From assembly GCA_019671135.1 (NCBI GenBank), contig JAHRHY010000002.1:496001-560000 (forward strand): 64,000 nucleotides of DNA. The letters run 5' to 3'. This DNA is from Linnemannia hyalina. Taxonomy: Eukaryota > Mortierellomycota > Mortierellomycetes > Mortierellales > Mortierellaceae. The notes under the pieces are model-generated. The model was not told where the DNA came from. It saw only the letters and a list, made by a program, of their open reading frames with translations, and searched no databases. Of this stretch, positions 45,640 to 55,550 are shown piece after piece. The position numbers and the translations under genes were made by a program. Every line of letters starts with the position of its first letter. Position 1 is the stretch's first letter.

Positions 45640-47449
45640 GGCTAGTTCCTGAAATGGGCGTCGGTGTGTGTTTTTTGAATGCGATTGCAAGAAGTAGGTA
45701 GAGAGAGAAGAGTAAACTTCGCTCTTGACTCACTCACTCACTCACGCACCCGCGCACAACCACAAAGTGTGACTTGATGTGTGCCTGAATTGAATGATCA
45801 AGAGGTCATCGAAGATGCGTGAGAAATAATCGGCAACAACAGCCATACGAGAGAACATCCCAAAGGAGCTTTCTTGTCTTGTTTTGAAGGAGCGATCTGT
45901 CTTTTATATCCAAATGCGCCTTGGTTCCTGGCCTCACTCCACTCATGTCTCAACATCGTCACATTCGTACAACTTCCTTGGTATATGACGCGCCTCTCCC
46001 ATCCTTTTTTCTTAGGAGTATCGATTTGTCTAGGAGAATTGCCTTCTCTTTCGACGTTCCTTTCGGGATCATCCAAGCAAGCAATTGAACGATGGCCGCC
46101 CCGGCTAACAAAAGATGCCGGGTTGCCGGGTTGCCAGGTGATTGTTAGTCGATGTGGTGCCATTCTATCATTCCTTCCCTTTTTCACACTATCATGCGCT
46201 TGGCCTTTTGTGAGAAGTGAGCTTCTGTGTGAGGGAATTTTTAATTCTCTATGTCGGTCGGTCGGATTGGTAGTTGTTGATCTTTTGATAAGGAAGAATT
46301 GGCCCATGGTAAGAAGACAAGACAGCATGGGATAGAGAAAGCATAAAAACCGATATGGGCGTGCGATTGAGCAAAGAATAAGAGAGAGCATGCAAAGCAA
46401 AATACACCCACACTCCCACACTTTCACACTCCCACAATCCATTTCTGATATACCAGATCTGTCAGCGAAATGAAATTCGTCGGAGCCAGCTTTCGAGAAT
46501 AAGAATGAAAATTAGTCGTTTGACACATGCCAGAAAGCTTAGAAGGAAGAGTGCTAGGAATAAAAAGTGATCGGCCACCGGATTCTTTTTTTAATGTTGT
46601 AATGTCGTTAGTAAGTTGGAACTAATACCCAGTCGTTGTACACACATGCACACACATGGGCCATGGTCCAGGCGGCTTACTTCTCTCTTTTACACCGTTG
46701 TGCTGCTTTTTTGACTTTGCAATCTCGTGTAATCTCAACTGTCCCTCGTCGGTCTTGTCGATTCCTCGTCCGCCCTCTCACGAAGAAAGGAGAAAATAGG
46801 CCGTGCCTCCTTTCTTTTGCGACTACTATAATACCATTGTACACACACACTTACGCTCCGTTCCGGCTCATCCGTTCTACTCCCGTTGTTGTAACATGCC
46901 TCACACTCACCCATGGGTGGGCTTGTGCAGTGTACATGGCGGGATTAGTTTAGCCCTTGCATCGGTACGCAGTGTAGTTGCATGGTTGATATGAATTAAC
47001 ATTTGATGTGGGCTGCATGTCTCGGGCATTCCCTGTCCGAAGCAGCAGAGAGGACAAACACGAGGGAGATGCTGTGTGGTAGTATGTCTCCTCTTGTGCT
47101 CCGTCATTCCGTAAAGGGATTTGTTACATATGCCCATATGTCCACCACATATATTTCCCTAGAGCACATGTGGTGACTTCCTTGTCGGACGAGCTGGCTG
47201 CTATTGAATATTCTCTTTCTGTCTTTTTCTCCACCTTCGTTTTCGGATAAAAGGGCTTCTTGATTCCCTCTTCTCTCCCCTTTCTTTTTTTATTATTATT
47301 CTCATCACTCTCAACAACAGCAACTCATCAGTCTCTACTGTCACCACCAACCGCCACTTACAACAAAACTCCATTCGCTCGTCTCCCGACCCTCATTCAC
47401 AACACATTCACCCAACACTCACCCAACACCCACATACACATACAACACA
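45640..47449. other. Divergent intergenic region, MMACHC-like / Gpd
   Basis: An interval of 1.8 kb between outward-facing starts. It holds CTCA tandem repeats near 45729, and a C/A- and T/C-rich leader before Gpd from about 47200. No gene is seen; the frames at 45798-46442 carry no recognisable domain. Confidence 0.55.
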
Positions 47450-49946
47450 ATGACTGAAAGAGTAGCTCTCATCGGATCAGGCAACTGGTAAAAACAACAT
47501 GCAGTACTCATTCGTGTACCTCACACACATGACAACGTCTTGTTATGTTATCCTGCGTAACAGTTTCAAGACAATCAAATTGACACCTTTGCTCACCCAC
47601 CTCACCCACTAACCCATTCATATCCAATTGCCACCGATTTTTATTTTTCTTAGGGGTTCTGCCGTCGCCAAGATTATCGGACGCAATGTGCGCAAGTTCG
47701 ACCACTTTGACAACAAGGTCAAGATGTGGGTCTTTGAGGAGAAGGTCAACGGTCAGAACTTGACCGAGATCATCAACACCAAGCATGAGAACGTCAAGTA
47801 AGCGAACCTCTTTACCCCAGCCGTTTTTTATTATCTCCCTCAACATTTTTTTATTTTTTTCGCTTCGGCATAAAAGAATGGATTGTGTTTATGCAAGGAC
47901 AGGATAGGACAACAAACACCAACAAAAAAAAAGGGTCTTCTGCCCTACTATTATCCCCACCAGCCCGCATGCTCGGATTTTTTTGTGGTTGTTGCGATAT
48001 GGTCGCACAGCAGAATGCCCTTTGGCAATCAACGAGAAGCCCGACCGTCCATTTGTTGTTTTTGCGGCCGCTGTTTCTTTTTTTAATCCTACACAAGATA
48101 TAAGTAATCGCCATTTGCTAATCCAGTTTTATTTTTGTCTGTTATCTATTATCATAGATACCTTCCCGGCATCCAGTTGCCCTCGAACATTGTTGCCTGC
48201 CCCGACCTTTTGGAGACTTGCAGAGATGCCACTATGCTTGTCTTTGTTGTTCCCCATCAGGTAAATATCATAACGAAGGCTTTTGATCAGTCTTCATTGG
48301 TGATCAATACGCAAAAGAAAAGAGACTTTTAGGTTATCTACACACCTTCCAACAGAAAACGGCAAATCGTTGTGGTAATCACTCTGGGGTGAAACTGGAA
48401 GAAACTCAGGATCCAGCACAGGGAGAGAGGATAAAGAGGCGTAGGAGGAGTTTATTGAACGACCGACAGCAATCTTATCTTACTGGGAGACGTGAAGAGA
48501 AAGAGAGACGTTCTGCGACGGTGCTCTCTCAACCCACCTCTGGATCAGACCTTGTTACCCCGGATAGTATGGCTCGACCTCCTCTTTGGACGTTTTCACA
48601 TGTTGACCAGGATGAGCTGGGTTGAACATGAACAAGATAGTGGGAGATGATAGAGATCTTATGGTTTCTGGTGGTGGTGGGTGCGTCGAAAAGGACAACC
48701 ATGCACCGCAATCTCAGCAAAATGAGGCAAAAACAGCACAATTTGCTGTGATCTGAGAGCAATCGAGCTATTTTTTTTTCCTCCTTTAAGTCGTTCCAAC
48801 ATTACCACAGCATGCGTATGTCGAATATGTGAATCAAATGCACTCGAAGGTGACATCGTCACTTAGAAGAGTGAATTTGGACGTTCTCAAGGGCAAAGAG
48901 GAACAATGGCAATTTTCACATTTACTTGTGATGATCGGGTCAATTAACTCCCGCTCCCGACCTGGAGACAACCAATCCCCCCCATGAGCTTTATCTCTCC
49001 CTTACTCGTCTTTGCACGTGTCGACACACCGAGTTCCTGGGAAATCTCTACTTTATCTCGCTCAATGCTAACATCCGATTCCTATCGTCATCACCTGTTT
49101 AGTTTGTCACAAGCATTTGCAAGCAGCTCAAGGGCAGGATTCCCGCTAACTGCAAGGCTATCTCCCTGATCAAGGGTATTGACGTCAACGCTGATGGTTT
49201 CCGTCTCATCACCGACATGATCCAGGAGTCCCTCGAAGTCCCTACCTGTGTTCTCAGCGGTGCCAACATTGCCAATGAGGTTGCTGAGGAGAAGTTCTGC
49301 GAGACCACCATCGGATACAGAAACAGGGCTGACGGCGAGCTCTTCCGCGATATCTTCCACACTCCTTCCTTCAGAGTCAACATTGTCCCTGATGTCGTCG
49401 GTGTTGAACTGTGCGGTGCCCTCAAGAACATTGTCGCCATTGGCGGTGGATTGGTCGATGGACTCAAGTAAGTATCTTTTGTTTGAATTATCAATGTATG
49501 CCTCTTGCCGTTTGACTTGTGAACCAGTTGACTTATCAATTTTTTTACCCTTTCTACTATTTACGTATCATAGGCTTGGCGATAACACCAAGGCTGCTAT
49601 CATCCGCATTGGACTCTACGAGATGCGCAAGTTCGCCAAAATGTTTTACGCCGATGTCAAGGACGAGACCTTCTTCGAGTCGTGCGGTGTTGCCGATTTG
49701 ATTACCACCTGCGCCGGTGGCCGTAACCGCAAGGTGGCCGAGGCCCACGTCACAACTGGAAAGTCGTTTGATCAGCTCGAGAAGGAGATGTTGAACGGAC
49801 AGAAGCTTCAAGGAACCTCGACCGCTCAGGACATGTACAACATTCTCTCCAAGAAGAACCTCTGCCACGAGTTCCCCCTCATGACTACTATCTACAGGAT
49901 CTGCTACGAGGGTATCCCACCCATCAGAATCGTCGAGGATATCTAA
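47450..49946 (+). CDS. GPD1: NAD-dependent glycerol-3-phosphate dehydrogenase
   Basis: Five exons: 47450-47487, 47654-47797, 48158-48260, 49103-49467, 49574-49946, giving 340 residues. The Rossmann motif [15 protein letters not shown] is split by intron 1. Also present are [40 protein letters not shown], the catalytic-lysine stretch [17 protein letters not shown] and the C-terminal [10 protein letters not shown] plus [10 protein letters not shown]. It reduces dihydroxyacetone phosphate to glycerol-3-phosphate with NADH, feeding glycerol and lipid synthesis and osmoadaptation. It has the length of a compact cytosolic form, without the N-terminal extension found in budding yeast. Intron 3 (842 nt) is several times longer than others here. 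The leader is T/C-rich. Confidence 0.97.
48261..49102 (+). other. Unusually long intron 3 of Gpd
   Basis: 842 nt against 70-360 nt for the other introns I traced. It contains a 78-codon frame (48389-48625), which lacks acceptor/donor phases that would keep the Gpd frame convincingly. It could hold a small RNA or regulatory element; I cannot identify one. Confidence 0.6.
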
Positions 49947-50110
49947 GCTGCTGGTCTTCTTTTTTCTCCTTTGGCGCCCTCCCTCCCCCTTTTTTTTTTT
50001 CCTTTTTTCAATTAATACTCCTGTATTCTAGAGATTTTTAGACGCCTTCATTAACCAACAATGAAAATACCCAATTCAAACAAAACATATGAGAAAGTAT
50101 ACATGATGGA

Positions 50111-50116
50111 TTTATT
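50111..50116 (-). terminator. Candidate poly(A) signal of the PPxY membrane protein
   Basis: AATAAA on the minus strand, about 72 nt past the stop. Confidence 0.45.
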
Positions 50117-50187
50117 TACAGAAAGAGGGCGATATCGTGAAAACGGCTCATGACAAAAGGAAAAGAAGGAGAAGGTGGGAGGGGGCG

Positions 50188-51387
50188 TTAAAGAACAATA
50201 GGTGCAGGTTTGCCAGAGAGCCAAGTGACGGCCCAGCGGTACTGCCAGTTGGCAAAGGCCTTGGAGATGTTCAAAAGCGATGGCAAGAAGCAGACCATGA
50301 ACGGCACATTCAACACAAACAACACCACCGTCACACAGAAGATTGGAATCGCAAACATCATCTTCCAGACGACAAAGTAAAAGAACCCCTTTGTTGTATG
50401 TCCATCCAAGATGGTCTTCATGTGGTTGGCACCGCGATGCCAGAGGTTTTTGGGACGACGGTTTCGGGCGGCATGACGACTTTGGAGTCTGTGTTGGATG
50501 AAGGTTGGGAGGGGCATTGTGTAACCGAAGAATCGGGGGTTTTGCCACGCAGGACCTGGTTCTGGGCCGATGAAAACCTCCGGGGTGAAGTAGGGGTATT
50601 TGGCTGCGACGGTGTTGGAAACGAGGAGAGCCGAGAGGACTACGTCGACTCTAGCCAAGGCGCGGATGGAGAAGACTGCGAAGACGGTGAAGAGGTATCC
50701 GATCGGGGGGATGATCATCATGATCATGGCGACGAGACCAAAGACGAGGACCCAGACGAAACAGAAGATAGTCCAGGGAAGGAGGACGACGATCATGTAG
50801 AAGAGGGCGATCCACGCTTTCTGGTCTCCGACGATTGTCCAGCATGACCGTTCGTAGGAATCGTCGCTGTCGAGGCTGGAGTGACTGCCGTCATCGCCGG
50901 GAAGGTCTTCGTCGCTGTCCTGACCGAGCGCGATTTGGCCGGCCAACCCTAAAGGTGGTGCCTGAGCTGAGGTGGGAGAATGGGCAATCACCCGGGTGGC
51001 GCCGTAGTGGGGTTCGTAAGGTGAGGAGGCTCCATAAGCGCCTCCTGCTGCTGCTGCGCTGGTCGAGATAGAGGAAGGGCCTGCACCACCACCGCTGCTA
51101 CTACCTACACCACCACTGTTGCTTCCTCCTTGCGATTGATGACGAGCAATAGACTCGGAGGGGATGCGGTCTTTGATATCCCGTCCGCGTTGACCAGGGG
51201 GTCCTCTGAGATGGTCGTAGTTGTCGTGGAGTTGTGGGATGTCTTTTGCGATGACGGCGTCGTAGGAAGGGGGAGCGTCTTCGAGTAGTGGTTGGTTGTG
51301 GAGGGAGGGTGTTGTGGAGTGAGATGTGTGTTGTGAAGAGGGAGGATATTGTAGATCCTGGTTGTCGTTGTTGTTTGCCTTTGACAT
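50188..51387 (-). CDS. Multi-pass membrane protein with PPxY motif, sensor-domain-like
   Basis: A single exon of 399 residues. Residues 1-185 are disordered, Ser/Gly-rich and acidic, with a PPSY motif at 39-42 (DAPPSYDAV), the type of site bound by WW domains of Nedd4/Rsp5 ubiquitin ligases. Hydrophobic segments at about 191-215, 216-245 and 334-372 give a hairpin-loop-hairpin plan: WIALFYMIVVLLPWTIFCF, then RALARVDVVLSALL, and later FFYFVVWKMMFAIPIFCV. This resembles the putative-sensor transmembrane domain of bacterial kinases, but the match is by pattern only. No enzymatic motif. It could be a plasma-membrane or endosomal protein turned over through ubiquitin. Confidence 0.75.
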   Translation of the reverse strand: MSKANNNDNQDLQYPPSSQHTSHSTTPSLHNQPLLEDAPPSYDAVIAKDIPQLHDNYDHLRGPPGQRGRDIKDRIPSESIARHQSQGGSNSGGVGSSSGGGAGPSSISTSAAAAGGAYGASSPYEPHYGATRVIAHSPTSAQAPPLGLAGQIALGQDSDEDLPGDDGSHSSLDSDDSYERSCWTIVGDQKAWIALFYMIVVLLPWTIFCFVWVLVFGLVAMIMMIIPPIGYLFTVFAVFSIRALARVDVVLSALLVSNTVAAKYPYFTPEVFIGPEPGPAWQNPRFFGYTMPLPTFIQHRLQSRHAARNRRPKNLWHRGANHMKTILDGHTTKGFFYFVVWKMMFAIPIFCVTVVLFVLNVPFMVCFLPSLLNISKAFANWQYRWAVTWLSGKPAPIVL

Positions 51388-53137
51388 TTTTGTCCTAATT
51401 GGAGGGGTGCAGAGGGAGGGTATAGGGGTTGCAAGGGTCGCAAAGGAAGTGTGAGGTGGAGTGGACGAAGGAGAAGTGTGAAATGGAAGATGAATGGTGG
51501 GTGAAAGAGAGGGAAAAGAAGTAAGGAAGAGAGAGGAAGTGAAGAAGAAAAGAAGTGATTATGGACTCTCGTTGTGTGCGACAGCCCAGGAGAGGGTCTT
51601 GAACGACAAGAATGAAAAAGTCTTGGCATTTTTCTTTTTGTTTTTAGTTTGATTCACAAAGAGGGAAAAGGGCTGGTATTCTGATTCTTGGCGGCTGTGG
51701 TCCTCGCTCATTGCTCTCTGTTGTGGCTGCTGTTGTTGCTTGGCCAGATCGTTTAGGGCGTGTTGTTGTAGACCCTCAATTGTCAGAGAGGATGAAGTAG
51801 GGAGGGGGGCTACATAGGACAGCACGTCGCGTAGATGGAACCTACAGAAGTCATTCAGGTCGTCCCGTTGTGGCTTTTTTGCTAGAAAACTTGATTGGAT
51901 GCAATAACATCCGGGGAGAAGGTGTTACTAATTGATTGTTCATTGACACTGGATCGATGCTCGATGTATGACAAACCAGACACTACAGTACAGCACCAAA
52001 GAAACCCCATGGACAAGGCTCTTGAACTTTTCTCCGCAGCGCAGCGGGTGAAGATATAAATTATTATTTGAGAGAGAACAGAAAAGTGATCAAAGATATC
52101 ACAAATCATAGGGAAAAAAAAAGTCAATTGCTCCTTCCCTTCGTAGGTTGCGGCAGTTGATCAGTGCTTTTGATTGGTTCCTGAATGCCATCCTCTAGTC
52201 CTCTTGTGCTCACTTTCACTTTCCCTTCCCTTTCCCTTTCGTCTTCCCCCCTCTTTTTTACCACGCAACGAAACCAACGAAAACGACAGAAACAAACCAA
52301 CAACCACCAACAGCAAAACGGAAAAACAGGAAGGAAGGCAATTCCCGGCCCTTGGACAAAGTGATCCATAGACTAGAGTCTGCACATCATCGACCAATTG
52401 GACCCATGCTCACTTTACTGGACCAGCCGACCATAGGGCAATGGTCTGGCATGGACACTAACACATTACCAGACTTGTTTGAGTTTGATTGTCCTTTTTC
52501 TTCATCAACAACGACTCTTGTTTCCCTTCTCTAAGAACCATAAATAATAAAAAGTCAAAAAATTGAACACAGTAAAACAAAAGAAAAGAAACGCGTCCGT
52601 CCGTCTGTTCCTTTTTTTTTCTAGTCTTAGTCTTAGTCTTTTTTTTTTTATTCTTTACTTTCCTTTCCTTTCCTTCTCTTCACCTCTCCTTCCTCGCCTC
52701 TTCGCCTTCAGCTTTGCTCCCTTTCCTCCTCTTTCCCTGTTTCCCTCTTTCCCTTTCCTTCTTCCTCTCCACCTCCACTCGACTCTACCTACCCCTTGCT
52801 CTTCCCTTGCAACTCTGAAGCACCAACCACTCTCCATCCTTCCCTTTTCTCTCGTTTCCATTTTCTTCCGTTTCCGTTTCCATTTTCTTTCTTCTTTCCT
52901 CTTTCCTCTTTCCTCTTTCCTCTTTCGCCTTTTCCACACCTTCTCTCACACACACCTTACTCCCTTCGCCCCTATCCTTCCACTCTCTCTCCCTCTCTCC
53001 CTCTCTCCCCTACCCCTTCCGTCCTTTTTTTTCCTTCATTCCCTCGGCCCTTCAGTCATTCACGTCTGATCCACCACCCCTACCATCACCGCTCCAACAT
53101 ATACTACATTCACCTAAAAAGAAAGCTTTGAGCTTCC
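51388..53137. other. Divergent intergenic region before the F-box gene
   Basis: Leader and promoter of the membrane-protein gene (-) on the left; a long C/T-rich leader (about 52600-53060) of the F-box gene (+) on the right, with tandem CTCTTTC-type units near 52895-52926. No gene seen. Confidence 0.6.
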
Positions 53138-55003
53138 ATGGTGTTGGCATCCAAGCTACCTCTGCCAGACGAATGTATTGATCTCATCGTCGCCTACCTG
53201 GTCGACCAGAGGCAAGCCCTCCATGCCCTCGTCCTCTCCAGCCAAAAGCTCTTCCAACGGGCCGCTCCCGTCCTCTACCGTTCTCCCTTCCAGCTTATCG
53301 AACGCTCCTCCCGTTGGTCTCGAGATGAAAAGGAAAAACGGTCAACTGACCTCCTCGCCCTCCTCCTCACCTCCAGACTTCCCCAGCGCGACATCCATGT
53401 ACAAACAACACCACCAACAATAATAAGAACATCAACAGCAGCTCCAGTGACCACGTCAACAGCAAGACCCGCCACCCCTTTGGATATTCGTCGCTACCAC
53501 CAGCTTCAAGTGCAACAATACCAACGACAACAACAGCAACAGCAGGCCATTGCCACTGTGGACTATCTCAGATTTTTCACACAACAGTACCATGTCAACC
53601 TCTGGCGGCTACTGGCCCATCTGAGGATATTGGCCCACGGAAACAGCGCCCTCCTTCTGGACGACAAAAAGAGCATGTCTGATCTGCAGACAGATGTTTC
53701 TCACCTTCTAGTTCAATACTGCCCAGAGGACGTCAAGGTCGTTGGTCAGCCCATTGCTCGGATCCCTGTCCTCCTGGTGCCCCACCTCCAAGAGCTTCGC
53801 AATCTGGTCCGTCTGGAGCTCTCCGAGATCCCTTACGGATGCAAGATCGAACCCGTCCTCGAGTTCATTCGCGTCCACGATGCCGTCCATAGCACACTAA
53901 AGGAGATCAAGATCAAAGGCGGCGAGGACCTGAACCACCACCTGGAGCCAACCCATAAACAGCTAGTGCGACTCGTCCAGGCCATGCGCACAGCCCAAGT
54001 AGTCGATGCAAGGCATTGGAGGGAGGCGATTCTGGTCCTGGATGATATCCCTGTCGACTGCCTTCGGACCCTGATCTTGGGCCTCGCCGACATGCCACCA
54101 AACTACATTTCGGCCTCAGGTTACCTGCAGCGATGCGCCTACTTGGAAGAGCTGCGGATGCCGGTACAGGAGGACAAGTTGTTTGCATGGGCAGTGCTGG
54201 AACGCAAGAAGCTGAAACTGGACCATCGCCCGACACTGTCGCGGTCGAATTCTGCCTTTACCTCAGCAACATCAACATTACCTTATGCGCCCTGGATATC
54301 ACCACCCTCGCCTTGGCAATGGGGACAACACCAACACCACTACCAGGAATGGTCGTCACTAGATCAGCCCTATGGCGTGCCCCGAATGCGGTCCCTTGAG
54401 CTCTTTGGTGATGATCAGGTTCTGATGCCAGCTGTGCAAGATGCAGTCGACGCCTTCCGAGAGACGCTCGAGTCGCTCAAGGTCATGTCGATGGCCACCA
54501 TGTCCAAGGAGTCGATTTACGCCACCGTGCCTCTGAACTGGTCTTGGCCGCTCTCGAAGCTCTCCATCCTGGATCTGGAGGGCGAGGCAGCCTTGGCGTT
54601 CGAATTTTCGGCTCTACTGCATTGCCCGGCATTGATCACCTTGCGGCTTTCGCTCCCTCCGTATTTCCACTCTTCGAGTGAGGACGACCAGATTCTGGAC
54701 GAGCTAAAGGTCAAGATGCCTCAGATCTGTCTGGCGACGCGTCTTTTGGATCTTGAGCTGTTGGGGAAATGGCCAGTCTCGGACGAGCTGTTACAGAAGT
54801 TGACGCGGAGTATGACGCGGTTGACGCAGTTGGACATTGTGAGCTGTCTCGGGTACACGATTGAGGGTGTTCTGAACCTGATTGGCAGTCTAGGACAGCT
54901 TGAGCGACTGGCGATCAGCAAGTGGCTGTGCACGCGGCAGCCGGCATGGAGGCAGGCCATGCGCGCCCTGAACCCGCGTCTCGACCTAGTTGAAGAGCCT
55001 TGA
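53138..55003 (+). CDS. F-box/leucine-rich protein
   Basis: A single exon of 621 residues. An F-box-like N-terminus occupies residues about 7-50: LPLPDECIDLIVAYLVDQRQ followed by ALHALVLSSQKLFQRAAPVLYRSPF, a pattern common in fungal F-box proteins. The rest contains degenerate leucine-rich segments (LRNLVRLELSEIP, LSKLSILDLEGEAALAFEF, LLDLELLGKWPV, TQLDIVSCLGYTIEGVL) and a short Gln run near 130. It is probably a substrate receptor of an SCF ubiquitin ligase; the substrate is unknown. A start further upstream is unlikely, because the ATG follows a long C/T-rich leader. Confidence 0.85.
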   Translation: MVLASKLPLPDECIDLIVAYLVDQRQALHALVLSSQKLFQRAAPVLYRSPFQLIERSSRWSRDEKEKRSTDLLALLLTSRLPQRDIHVQTTPPTIIRTSTAAPVTTSTARPATPLDIRRYHQLQVQQYQRQQQQQQAIATVDYLRFFTQQYHVNLWRLLAHLRILAHGNSALLLDDKKSMSDLQTDVSHLLVQYCPEDVKVVGQPIARIPVLLVPHLQELRNLVRLELSEIPYGCKIEPVLEFIRVHDAVHSTLKEIKIKGGEDLNHHLEPTHKQLVRLVQAMRTAQVVDARHWREAILVLDDIPVDCLRTLILGLADMPPNYISASGYLQRCAYLEELRMPVQEDKLFAWAVLERKKLKLDHRPTLSRSNSAFTSATSTLPYAPWISPPSPWQWGQHQHHYQEWSSLDQPYGVPRMRSLELFGDDQVLMPAVQDAVDAFRETLESLKVMSMATMSKESIYATVPLNWSWPLSKLSILDLEGEAALAFEFSALLHCPALITLRLSLPPYFHSSSEDDQILDELKVKMPQICLATRLLDLELLGKWPVSDELLQKLTRSMTRLTQLDIVSCLGYTIEGVLNLIGSLGQLERLAISKWLCTRQPAWRQAMRALNPRLDLVEEP

Positions 55004-55550
55004 TAACCCGAATGTAATACTATTACCCTAATAAAAAGCTAGCTGATATATACCCCTTAAAATTCGCCTAACGCTCTCCAGCGAGCACGCGTATCCTCAG
55101 CCTATCGACTGGGCAAGCGTGGCACACTTGTAAGCAAACACCCCTTAGTTGCTTTTTACCATCTTGATTTGATTGCCCATTTGATTGCCCATCGTTTGTC
55201 TTCAAGTTCCAAACATCTTTTCCTTTTCCCAACATCACATCCACCTCACCACACTCTTCTTTCATCGTCCTTCCTTCTCTCTCTTTCTCTCTCTCTCTCT
55301 CAATTACAAAAAAAAAAGAGCAACGCCAGCAGAGATAACCGCAGCAGAAACGACAAACGGCATCCACTTCGCGAACTAGTAAAAACGAAGGCAAGCGAGT
55401 TTCCATGGCATTCACTTCCTCGAACAGTCACCTCGAACAAGTTTTGCAACATCACACCAAGCGTGTCCAAACTCACAGACTTTCTTTTCACAATCGTCCT
55501 TTTCGCTGACAGCAACCTTTTGACTTTGCTTGTTTAGGCACGCCACCTCC
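55004..55550. other. Intergenic, F-box 3' flank and Sec24 leader
   Basis: Holds AATAAA at 55030 and a T/C-rich stretch (55200-55310). A possible leader intron of Sec24 has a donor at about 55378 (GTAAAA) and an acceptor TTTAG at 55537, just 13 nt before the ATG. No coding sequence seen. Confidence 0.5.
55030..55035 (+). terminator. Candidate poly(A) signal of the F-box gene
   Basis: AATAAA 27 nt after the stop codon. Confidence 0.5.

Noticed and set aside
45798..46442. 214-codon minus-strand frame upstream of the MMACHC-like gene
   Set aside because: No recognisable domain, mixed composition and an opposing open frame of similar length; not supportable as a gene.
48389..48625. 78-codon frame inside Gpd intron 3
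   Set aside because: Including it would break the well-conserved Gpd join at VVPHQ/FVTSI; no similarity recognised.
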